From positions 1-24,036 of the forward strand of contig JAEXCS010000007.1 in assembly GCA_023402075.1 (NCBI GenBank): DNA of 24,036 nucleotides. Direction: 5' to 3'. Both the position numbers and the translations under genes were made by a program. This stretch comes from Bacillota bacterium (lineage in GTDB: Bacteria > Bacillota > Clostridia > Oscillospirales > Oscillospiraceae). Shown here piece by piece: positions 14,614-21,298 of the stretch. Position 1 is the stretch's first letter; the number at the start of each line of letters is the position of its first letter. The notes beneath the pieces were generated by a model that was not told where the DNA came from, made no database searches, and saw only the letters and a list, made by a program, of their open reading frames with translations.

Positions 14614-15816
14614 TTAAGTAAGCCTTTGCCGCTTCCGCAGCCGCAGGGAAAAAACCGCAAGGCAGATTCCCACTGCGCCGCTGAAAAAACAAAACAGCAG
14701 CATGGCATTCACACCTGCTCCGTCGATCATACCCCCGGCAATCAGGTTGCCCAGCACACCGCTCAGGCCGTTGGTTGCCACCATTTTCAGGGACTGGCCC
14801 TGCACCCTATCCTCCGGCAGCACGTTTTCGTTGGCAAAATAAACGTTGCCGGGGTTAAACAGCCCGTATCCCAGCATCTGAATCGGCTGCAAATAAAGCA
14901 GCATCCGTAAATCACCGCACAGGAAAAACAAAAGCGGCTTTGCCGCCATAAAAATGACCGACGCAAGCATCACCTTATCAATGCCATAACGTTTCCACAG
15001 CCATTGAAACAAAATGGCCCCCGGAAGCTCCGATGCGGCCATCAAAAACAGCGCAAGCCCTAGATCGCCGCTGTTGCCGCCCCGATCTTCCACCAGATTC
15101 ACAAGAAAGTTCACGATGGGCATCACCGCCATCAGCCCGAAAAAGCCCGCGCCCAGCATGGCGGTAAACGCCGGGTTGTGCTTCAAAATGTACATCGGGG
15201 AATGAGACTCCGTTCTGGGCCCCTCCGGTTCGGCGGACCTGGGGAAGGCAGGAAATGCCGCCAGGGCCAACAAAATCAGAAGCACCAGCGCGCCATGGGT
15301 GGTCAGGGCGGACTCCACGCCAAAGCGCTGGGCCTGCCGCCCCACCAGAATGGATATTCCGGCATAGGAAAAAGCCCCCAGTCCCCTGCCCAGACTGTAC
15401 CGCACGTTAATGCCCGCGTTTAAAAACTGCATGGACATGGAATCAATCAGGGGATAGGAATTCGTCTCCAGCGCCCCCAGCGCCAGAAAAATCAGCGCGG
15501 TGCAAAAAAAACCGGGGCGGGTAAAATAAAAGATACCGTGGATTGCCAGCGCCGCCAGCATGCAACCGCCGAACAGGTGCTTCAGGGGTACGTCGGGGTG
15601 CCGGTCGGCCCAAGCACCCAGAAGCGGCTGGGAAAAGATGCCCGCAAGACAGCCCAGCGCGATAAAAATGCCAGCCTGTCCGCTGGAAAAGCCCCGGTTC
15701 AGGACAATGGCCGTTTGATACCCGGTAAAGGCGGCCATCATGCCCCAAAACCAAATTTGAAGCATAAAATACGCCGCGTTGACCCGCAGCGAGGAGGGCA
15801 GGCGCGCTGCGCTCAT
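14614..15816 (-). CDS. MFS transporter (about 12 membrane segments)
   Basis: A 400-residue polytopic membrane protein with the length and two-halves layout of the major facilitator superfamily. The cytoplasmic loop after helix 2 reads GAWADRHPDVP, a version of the MFS signature, and a hydrophilic central loop (around residues 195-215) separates the halves. The helix pattern and loops resemble the MFS_1_like/LacY-type group. The start overlaps the stop of the upstream pyridoxamine kinase gene by the classic ATGA, so the two are translationally coupled. This context makes a B6 vitamer or related heterocycle a reasonable but unproven substrate; drug export cannot be excluded. Confidence 0.88.
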   Translation of the reverse strand: MSAARLPSSLRVNAAYFMLQIWFWGMMAAFTGYQTAIVLNRGFSSGQAGIFIALGCLAGIFSQPLLGAWADRHPDVPLKHLFGGCMLAALAIHGIFYFTRPGFFCTALIFLALGALETNSYPLIDSMSMQFLNAGINVRYSLGRGLGAFSYAGISILVGRQAQRFGVESALTTHGALVLLILLALAAFPAFPRSAEPEGPRTESHSPMYILKHNPAFTAMLGAGFFGLMAVMPIVNFLVNLVEDRGGNSGDLGLALFLMAASELPGAILFQWLWKRYGIDKVMLASVIFMAAKPLLFFLCGDLRMLLYLQPIQMLGYGLFNPGNVYFANENVLPEDRVQGQSLKMVATNGLSGVLGNLIAGGMIDGAGVNAMLLFCFFSGAVGICLAVFSLRLRKRQRLT

Positions 15817-16643
15817 TGCACTTCCTCCGTAAGGTATCCCAGCAGTGGCTCAAATTCCACACCCTCCCGCATGGGAAGCTCGGCGGCGGCGGTTCGCTCC
15901 GCGCAGGCCCGGACAAACTTGGCCGCCAGCATGGCGGCGGCGGTCAGCGGCTTTTCCTGCATCAGCGCCCCGGTGAGAACGGAGGCAAACACGTCTCCGG
16001 TGCCGTGGAACTCATGGGCCACAAAGTCGGTCTGCACCGGCTCGGCCCGTCCGGTTTTTGCGTCAAAGCACATCGCTCCCGTCATTCCCGGCGACATGGA
16101 CACGCCGGTGAGCACTACGGAGCGTTTTCCGTCCAGACTCAGACGCTCCACCGTCTCCCGGGGGGAAGGAAGCTCCCCGAAGGGCAGCTTCAGCAGCAGC
16201 GCCGCCTCGGTGAGGTTGGGGGTAATCACATCTGCAAGGAGGGCCAGCCGGGCCATCCCGTCGCACATTTCAGGGGTGTAGGTTTTGTAGACCATGCCGT
16301 GGTCCCCCATGACGGGGTCCACCACCGTCAAGGTGTCGGGCTGGCGGAAGTCGTAAAAAAACTCCTCCACCACACCAATCTGACGGGCGCTGCCCAAAAA
16401 GCCGCTGTAAATTGCGTCAAACCGCAAATCAAGGGTCTTCCAGTGGGCGGCGGCGCGGGTCATCTCGTCGGTCATGTCCAGGAAGGTAAAACCCTGAAAG
16501 CCGCCTGTGTGGGTGGAGAGAAAGGCGGTGGGCAGCGGGCAGCACTGGGCCCCCATGGCGGATAAAATGGGCAGTGCCACGGTAAGGGAGCACCGTCCAA
16601 AGCCGGACAGGTCGTGGATGGCGGCGATACGGGGCGTAGACAT
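15813..16643 (-). CDS. pdxY: Pyridoxamine/pyridoxal kinase
   Basis: A 276-residue ribokinase-fold enzyme that phosphorylates B6 vitamers (pyridoxal, pyridoxamine or pyridoxine) with ATP in PLP salvage. It begins IAAIHDLSGFGRCSLTVALP, typical of the PdxK/PdxY family, then has STHTGGF, the VVDPVMGDHG segment (near residue 109) and the anion-hole motif GTGDVFASV with catalytic Asp217. Start 16643 (MSTPRIAAI) follows AAAGAGG. Its stop overlaps the start of the MFS gene (ATGA), giving a two-gene operon. A promoter at 16697-16725 carries a 12-nt palindrome in its spacer. The symbol is chosen by family; pdxK would be equally acceptable. Confidence 0.92.
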   Translation of the reverse strand: MSTPRIAAIHDLSGFGRCSLTVALPILSAMGAQCCPLPTAFLSTHTGGFQGFTFLDMTDEMTRAAAHWKTLDLRFDAIYSGFLGSARQIGVVEEFFYDFRQPDTLTVVDPVMGDHGMVYKTYTPEMCDGMARLALLADVITPNLTEAALLLKLPFGELPSPRETVERLSLDGKRSVVLTGVSMSPGMTGAMCFDAKTGRAEPVQTDFVAHEFHGTGDVFASVLTGALMQEKPLTAAAMLAAKFVRACAERTAAAELPMREGVEFEPLLGYLTEEVQ

Positions 16644-16696
16644 GGCGTACCTCTTTTCTTCTCTCAAATGGGTGAGCGCGGAAGTCTTTCCTGTTT

Positions 16697-16725
16697 AGTA
16701 TACGGCAAATTTGCCTATTGTTCAA
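16697..16725 (-). promoter_or_regulatory. Promoter of the pyridoxamine kinase operon, with internal palindrome
   Basis: On the minus strand TTGAAC (16725-16720), a 17-base spacer and TATACT (16702-16697). The spacer contains the perfect palindrome GGCAAATTTGCC (16704-16715), placed where a repressor would block polymerase. Confidence 0.7.
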
Positions 16726-16746
16726 GAGGAGGAATTGTGGTAGAAT
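16718..16746 (+). promoter_or_regulatory. Promoter of tRNA-Leu, overlapping the divergent kinase promoter
   Basis: TTGTTC (16718-16723), a 17-base spacer and TAGAAT (16741-16746). Its -35 shares bases with the -35 of the leftward promoter. The transcribed leader holds a perfect 8-bp hairpin with a GAC loop (CGGCCGCA 16798-16805 / 16809-16816). Confidence 0.55.
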
Positions 16747-16846
16747 ATCCACTGGACAGTAGGCTGTTTTCACGCGGCGTTTTGCGCCCTCTGCTTCCGG
16801 CCGCAGACTGCGGCCGTGTTCAAAAAGCGGGTTGCCGCTCATATAC

Positions 16847-16931
16847 GCGGGCATGATGGAATTGGTAGACATGCGAGATTTAGGTTCTCGTGCAGCAATG
16901 TGTTGGGGTTCGAGTCCCCATGCCCGCACCA
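16847..16931 (+). tRNA. tRNA-Leu (anticodon TAG)
   Basis: An 85-base tRNA with the acceptor stem GCGGGCA/TGCCCGC, discriminator A at 16928 and an encoded CCA at 16929-16931. The anticodon stem CGAGA/TCTCG encloses the loop TTTAGGT, giving anticodon TAG, which reads CUA leucine codons. A long variable arm (class II) and the T loop TTCGAGT in GGGGTTCGAGTCCCC complete the cloverleaf. Mobile-element debris begins right after its 3' end, so it may once have served as an attachment site. Confidence 0.95.
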
Positions 16932-16986
16932 AATCAAATACCATCTATTGATAAAAGGAATTTTGTCAGCAGGTGGTTTTTTGTTT

Positions 16987-17032
16987 GCCCGAAAGTGCTT
17001 GATTTAAGCCGCTTTCGGGCTTTGTGCTTTTT
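16987..17032 (+). terminator. Terminator downstream of tRNA-Leu
   Basis: GCCCGAAAG (16987-16995) pairs with CTTTCGGGC (17012-17020), and GCTT/AAGC pair inside. The T-rich tail TTTGTGCTTTTT follows. Confidence 0.8.
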
Positions 17033-18107
17033 AGCTTGTAGCAATAGCTTCATGTGAACCCTCGACGTAGTATTTCGGCAGCTCACCGCTGTTTGACTTC
17101 CATTGCTTTGTAAGGTGGTCAGTGATAAAGCCTTTTTGCAAGCACGTATCACCGATGAATTTCTCGTTCCCCAGAATGGAGCCTATGGTGCTTTCTGACC
17201 AGCGACCACCGCACTTGGTGGGGACTCCGAGCCGAATCAGCTTCTTCATAATCGCATTTTTACCAAGTCCCGATAAATAGTCAGCGAATATCATCCTCAC
17301 AACCTCGGCTTCTTCGGGAATAATGGTTAACTTGAAGTCCTTATAGTCAAACCCGTAAATGCGGATGACACGCTTAATGCCGTCCAGTATGGCGACATCC
17401 GGCTCAAAGCGCAGCTTCCATGCCTTTGAGCTGTCGCCGACAAAAAAATCCTCCACCTCGGCGAGGCGAAGAATTTCCTGCAGGTTCAGCTGAAGCGTCG
17501 TTTCTTCAAAAGTGTTATCCTCGTTGAAGGTCTGTTCCTTCAGCAGTTTGCCAATTGCGTTTCTGGCGGATACCGATACTTTTTCATCCGGGTACGATAC
17601 CGAAGCGCGGTCGATATAGAAGATGCCGAGCATGATTTCTCCGCTGCTGCCGAGGGAAAAGTGCAATTCCATCTTGGTGCCGGGTGTCACGAAAGCACGG
17701 TAGCGGTTGAGCAGTGCGCCCTTGATGTTGAGCAAGGTGCAAGACATCTGAGACACCTCACTGCCGATGCTGAATTTCACCGAACCGTCGATAAACGAAT
17801 TTGTAATGTCGGTCGGCAGCATATACATCACAAAACGGTGGTCGCCCTCAGCACTCCAGAACCCGTATGCGCCGTAATGCGCCACTTTTTTGATGCTCGG
17901 ATACGACACCGTTTCATCCGGTGAAATCCTGCCGGTTTCCGTATAAGTCAGGCTGTCATACAAACCGAGAACCGGGTCTGCCGTGTTGCCCGCGACGGTA
18001 CCGTCGGCGGTGAGGTATATAAAACGGAGCAGGTTGTCCGAGGTGTGGATCACCTGCGGAAACAAGCCTGCTCCTGCGTCAAGGGAATATTCAAATGTCA
18101 GCGTCAT
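17031..18107 (-). pseudogene. Chimera: phage tail-like protein fused in frame to a serine recombinase C-terminal fragment
   Basis: One uninterrupted 358-codon frame joins two unrelated proteins. Residues 1 to about 250 look like a phage structural or baseplate-type protein (MTLTFEYSLDAGAG start, GGGGGTGAT ribosome site), with no domain I can name with certainty. From about residue 251 (YGFDYKDFKL) the sequence is the recombinase domain of a large serine recombinase: IPEEAEVVRMIFADYLSG, PTKCGGRWSESTI and NEKFIGD, up to YYVEGSHEAI, where homology stops and ATS plus a stop codon follow. The catalytic serine domain and the zinc-ribbon end are missing, so no recombinase activity is possible. The junction is near 17357. 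It was probably made by deletion inside a prophage or by joining two elements. Whether the fused frame is expressed is unknown. Confidence 0.75.
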
Positions 18108-18111
18108 GGCA

Positions 18112-19185
18112 TCACCCCCGTTGTAACTGCACCGAGTAGGTGAAGCGCAGCAAGTTGTTTGCGGTCTTGAACGGGTACTCAAGCGCAAAGCTGGCTGTGA
18201 TCGACGCACCTGCCGCAGGCGGTGTAGTAAACTTTAGACCCGGCACGGTCTTGCCCAAAAAGAAGGTTGAGCCGAAGCTCTGTCCATCCCTTGTCGGAAA
18301 ACTCTGGTAATATAAATTGTATGTCCAGTTATAGCTGACACTGCCCGATACGGTTAAGGTCTCTACCTGTTTTGTACCTGCATTGCCTGCGGCGTCAACT
18401 GTGGATGTCGGTATGGCGGTGAGTCCTGTGCAAGTATCATTTGCAATGCTGATATTCAGGGTAGGATCATTATCCGCAGCTACTTTAGCGGTCAGACGTA
18501 CATATCTTCCGTTATCTGGACTGATTGTAAAGAAGTCCGTGATATCGGAGTTTTGTGCGAGAGCTGTGTTTACCTTTGTAGCAACTACTGTTGAAGAGTC
18601 TCCGCTTGTAACCGGCACCGAAAGGGTGATCGGGGAGTTTACCATTCCAGCAGCCGTTACGACAACTGTTGCCTTTCCTGCAGTTCCTATGGTTCCACTC
18701 ACATAGATATTTTCCTGTTGCTTTACGGCGGCTACTCCGGCAGTCGTATTGGTCGAAGTTGAAATCGTGGTCAGCCCAAAGCAAGTCCCGTTTGAAAGTG
18801 CGATATTCAAGCTTGAAACATTCGCTACTGGCGTTTTAGCGGTTAAGATCACATCCGTATCTGAGACCGACGCGTCATATACAGCTGAAATATTCGCATT
18901 GTCTTCAATGGCTGTTTTTATCTTGCTTGCTACAATGCTCGCGGTATCAGATGAGGCCACGGGCACTGATAGAGTGATCGGCGAACCTGTCATGCCGCTT
19001 GATGTGACGACAACAGTGGCATTGCCTTCGCCACTTAAAAAGACTCTCCAGTACCTCGCCGATACTTCTGTGAATTTCCAGACCTGACCCGTCCTCGAAA
19101 GCCCTGATACATCCGTCCAGTCTGCATCATTTGTTGAATACTTAACCATCACAGCCGCGAACTGAGATATATTCCTCAATTTCAT
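18112..19185 (-). pseudogene. Phage tail-like protein with two tandem 97-residue repeats, probably N-terminally truncated
   Basis: A 357-codon frame ending four bases before the next tail-like start, as in a phage late operon. Two tandem domains occupy residues about 54-149 and 170-267. Each has the pattern ATVVVT, GM, SPITLSVPV, VA.K, LTAK, LNI, TC.GLT and ends TST. The C-terminal part (VPGLKFTTPPAAGASITASF, NNLLRF) resembles the end of phage distal-tail proteins. The first residues (MKLRNISQFAAVMVKYS) overlap the terminase-like frame and begin abruptly at YSTNDADWTDVSG. The original N terminus is therefore probably lost and the present ATG at 19185 accidental. I infer a virion structural role; the repeats may be surface-exposed binding modules. 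Confidence 0.55.
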
Positions 19186-19390
19186 TTCGCAGCACCTCTG
19201 CCGACGGCACTTCTTTTTCACATTCCTTCATCGCAATGGAGAAGTAGTCTGCCATCACATTTTTGGAATTGACCTTTTTTGGTTTTGGCTGACTTACAGC
19301 ATTCGCGCCAGAAGTTTTACCTTCAAGCTTTTTATCGATTGGATTTTTCCGAGGACGGCCTGCCCCCGGACGATAGCCTCCGCTGGGCAT
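19142..19390 (-). pseudogene. Possible phage terminase small-subunit fragment
   Basis: An 82-codon frame starting MPSGGYRPGAGRPRKNP, a lead sequence common in small packaging-associated proteins of Firmicutes prophages. A GAGGTG site precedes it. After ...AEVLRNEIEEYISVRG it stops at CDG, far short of a full terminase small subunit, and its end overlaps the following tail-like frame by 44 bases. Position right after an HNH gene fits the usual HNH-TerS-TerL order, but the large terminase, portal, protease and capsid genes expected next are absent. This points to a deletion joining TerS to a tail gene near 19180. The family call is tentative. Confidence 0.45.
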
Positions 19391-19403
19391 TGTCATCACC
19401 TCG

Positions 19404-19438
19404 TTTTTGATTTTGATTTTTTGATTTTTGATTTTTGA
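19404..19438 (-). repeat. TTTTTGA-type short tandem repeat
   Basis: About five imperfect copies of a six- to seven-base unit (TTTTGA/TTTTTGA) lie directly upstream of the terminase-like start. On the transcribed strand this is an A-rich leader. The tract may vary in length by slippage. Confidence 0.6.
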
Positions 19439-19513
19439 AAAATTTACACGGCAGGCCAAGCGCGCTGTCCACCTTAGAAGTCACAGGGATTGAGACCGCC
19501 CCTCGGTCTGAAC

Positions 19514-19693
19514 TTAAAAGTAGTCGCCTTGCCCGGCGTGAAGTCTTGAGTGGCATTCCTGACAAAGCGCCATCATATTCTCCCAGTCGTTTGTGCCGCC
19601 GTCGGTCAGCTTCACCTTATGGTGGGCAAGCGTTGCGGGAGTGAGCCGTCCGTCACGTTTACACATCACACATAGCGGGTTCGCCGAAAGATA
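19514..19693 (-). pseudogene. HNH endonuclease fragment
   Basis: The last 59 codons of a leftward frame form a compact HNH nuclease. They begin SYLSANPLCVMC and continue through the zinc-binding Cys pair CVMC, the core LAHHKVKLTDGGTNDWENM and the second pair CQECHSRLH. Upstream of about 19693 the same frame runs antisense through an HsdM fragment and is not protein-like. The nuclease has therefore lost its start and any N-terminal part. Small HNH proteins next to the terminase genes assist DNA packaging in many phages. The fragment keeps its active-site residues but has no visible start codon or ribosome site, so expression is doubtful. Confidence 0.7.
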
Positions 19694-20255
19694 TGAAGGT
19701 GTTGTGTACGATCCCTGCTGCGGTTCTGCTGGGATGTTTGTTTCTTCCATTAAATTTGTGGAGCGGCATAACGGTAACCGCTCAAAAATATCCATAGTCG
19801 GGCAGGAGCGTATTCCAGACACTTGGCGGCTTGCCAAAATGAACCTCGCCATTCGCGGCATCGCCCATAATCTTGGCGAACGCAATGAATCTACCTTTGC
19901 CGAGGATTTGCATAAGGACAAAAAAGTTGATTTTATCATGGCGAATCCTCCGTTTAATTTGAAATTGAATGCCCAGGGCGTGACACAGGACAAGCTGAAC
20001 GGCGATCCGCGCTGGGACGGCTACACAACTCCGCCCGTTTCCAATGCTAACTATGCGTGGATTCTACATATGCTCTCGAAACTGGATGTAACAAACGGCA
20101 TCGCTGGTTTCCTTCTTGCTAACGGAGCATTGAACGCCGATGGCGTGGAGGGTGACATCCGCCGTGAGTTGGTCGAGAACGACAAAGTAGAAGCGATTAT
20201 CGTTCTGCCCCGTGAGATGTTCTATTCCACGGATATTTCAGTTACGCTTTTGTAA
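19689..20255 (+). pseudogene. hsdM: hsdM fragment: type I restriction-modification N6-adenine methylase
   Basis: About 188 codons of the methylase core of HsdM. The SAM-binding motif I is VYDPCCGSAGMF and the catalytic motif IV is MANPPFNLK; both are intact. The frame ends REMFYSTDISVTLL and a stop, where full HsdM would continue. The N-terminal helical domain, the C terminus, HsdS and HsdR are all missing. On the left it abuts the oppositely oriented HNH fragment within a few bases of 19690; on the right it abuts a zinc-ribbon fragment near 20250. It is a relic and cannot act as a modification system. It could come from the chromosome or from a second mobile element. Confidence 0.8.
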
Positions 20256-20418
20256 CGACGGCGAGGACATCGATTGGCTGTTTCTGTCTGACGCTGCGCC
20301 GAATGAGGATCTGCCGCTGACATACCAAGCTGAGCCGCAGATAAAGTTCTGCTCGAAATGTGGCTCCGGCGCTGTTCTCGGTGCTCGATTTTGCGGTCAG
20401 TGTGGAACAGCGCTATGA
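20248..20418 (+). pseudogene. C-terminal zinc-ribbon fragment of an unidentified protein
   Basis: A frame of about 56 codons reading DGEDIDWLFLSDAAP... and ending in a zinc ribbon: CSKC at about 20350-20361 and CGQC 11 residues later, then GTAL and a stop. The two CxxC pairs are typical of the double zinc-ribbon tails on many bacterial proteins. It has no start codon; upstream the frame continues only into out-of-frame hsdM sequence. It is the tail of a gene whose front was removed by deletion. Confidence 0.5.
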
Positions 20419-20787
20419 AAATAAAAGGCTAATTTGGATGTGGTTTTAGTTTTCCGTAATCAGTGTGCGTTGCTTTTTGAAATTGAATACTTCCGCGACT
20501 ATTGCTTGTTCATGAATGATTCAATGAGTACAAATATCTCAAAGGTAGTCATTGACTGAAGTATATGGACGGTGTGTAACTTACATCGGTAACCTCTAAA
20601 ACGAGGGGTGTGCAAAAGAGGTGCAAATTTTAACGATTTGATTTGAGCGGTGCATTTTATCAATAGTTAGTGCCTTTGCCAAATGAGAGTCATGTATGAG
20701 GATTTGAACCCATACATGACTTTTTGTTTTATCTATGATAAAGTTTTAAGAATACACATTATTTATATTTTGCAGGAGGGATTTGAT
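20419..20787. other. AT-rich gene-free boundary segment with the first hairpin leader
   Basis: No coding frame is convincing. The base composition falls clearly here compared with the left part of the window. Short motifs recur at 20610-20660 (GTGCAAA, GGTGCAAAT, GGTGCATTTT), as in the arm sites of integrative elements. CTATTGATAAAA near tRNA-Leu (16945-16956) recurs inverted at 20655-20666. The hairpin leader at 20680-20726 belongs to the cupin gene. Confidence 0.4.
20680..20726 (+). repeat. 47-bp repeated hairpin leader, copy 1
   Basis: This segment matches 21197-21243 at 46 of 47 positions. AGTCATGTATG (20688-20698) pairs perfectly with 20711-20721 and is followed by five T, so it has the form of an intrinsic terminator. 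It lies 62 bases upstream of the cupin start codon. Confidence 0.9.
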
Positions 20788-21135
20788 ATGTTGGAGAAGG
20801 TAAACATAAAACAAGCGGTCAATGCTATTGAAAATCTGTATGTTTATAATAAGGTAGGGCGTTTAAATAAACATGTATTAAGCGTTGTTAAGGTTGAAAA
20901 TCGCACTTTGGACTTTCATGTTCATGAGGAGTCAGATGAGCTTTTTTATGTAATTGAGGGGCGTTTCCACCTTGAAACCGAAGAAGGGCTTATTGCGCTC
21001 GATGAAAACGAATTCATCATTGTTCCAAAAGGAAAACTACATAGACCTGTTGTAAAAGAGCTAACTAAGTTTTTGATGATAGAACTTGATGGTACTTTGA
21101 ATAAAGAAAACAGCGGAGAAGCCTATGAAGATTAA
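20788..21135 (+). CDS. Cupin-domain protein
   Basis: A 115-residue single-domain cupin. The two metal-binding motifs are recognisable: DFHVHEESDELFYVIEGRFHLE (first, with His-x-His and Glu) and FIIVPKGKLHRPV (second, with His). The beta-barrel likely binds a metal and a small ligand; the reaction is unknown, and stand-alone cupins of this size are often isomerases, dioxygenases or ligand sensors. Start 20788 follows CAGGAGGG by seven bases. The same frame is open upstream to an ATG at 20683 inside the hairpin repeat, but that codon has no ribosome site. The gene is AT-rich relative to the left of the window and is probably acquired. A VOC gene with the same kind of leader follows. Confidence 0.85.
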   Translation: MLEKVNIKQAVNAIENLYVYNKVGRLNKHVLSVVKVENRTLDFHVHEESDELFYVIEGRFHLETEEGLIALDENEFIIVPKGKLHRPVVKELTKFLMIELDGTLNKENSGEAYED

Positions 21136-21196
21136 CTTGTGTAAACAAGCATAACCAAATCTAAAATAGAACGATATCCAGAATTGACGTGGCTCG

Positions 21197-21243
21197 CAAA
21201 TGAAAGTCATGTATGAGGATTTGAACCCATACATGACTTTTTG
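21197..21243 (+). repeat. 47-bp repeated hairpin leader, copy 2
   Basis: The second copy, 56 bases upstream of the VOC gene start. AGTCATGTATG (21205-21215) pairs with 21228-21238 and ends in five T. Similarity with copy 1 continues more loosely (ATGATAAA, then A/T-rich sequence) to the GGAGGG ribosome site. It could end the cupin transcript or attenuate the VOC gene. Confidence 0.9.
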
Positions 21244-21298
21244 CCTGTTTAATGATAAAATTAAGCAACAATTATTGATATTATCGGAGGGAATTCAA

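Noticed and set aside
15816..16565. 249-codon plus-strand frame
   Set aside because: It is antisense to the pyridoxamine kinase gene and is His/Gly-rich noise.
19694..19993. N-terminal half of the leftward frame that ends in the HNH nuclease
   Set aside because: This part is the reverse complement of the HsdM core and not protein-like; only the last 59 codons are HNH.
20688..20725. Loop sequence GATTTGAACCC read as a tRNA T-arm remnant
   Set aside because: The reverse strand resembles GGGTTCAAATC, but the 11-bp stem is not a tRNA stem and no D or anticodon arm is nearby.
20680..21243. Integron attC sites bounding gene cassettes
   Set aside because: The repeated hairpins lack the conserved core site ends (GTTRRRY and its complement) and carry a terminator T run.
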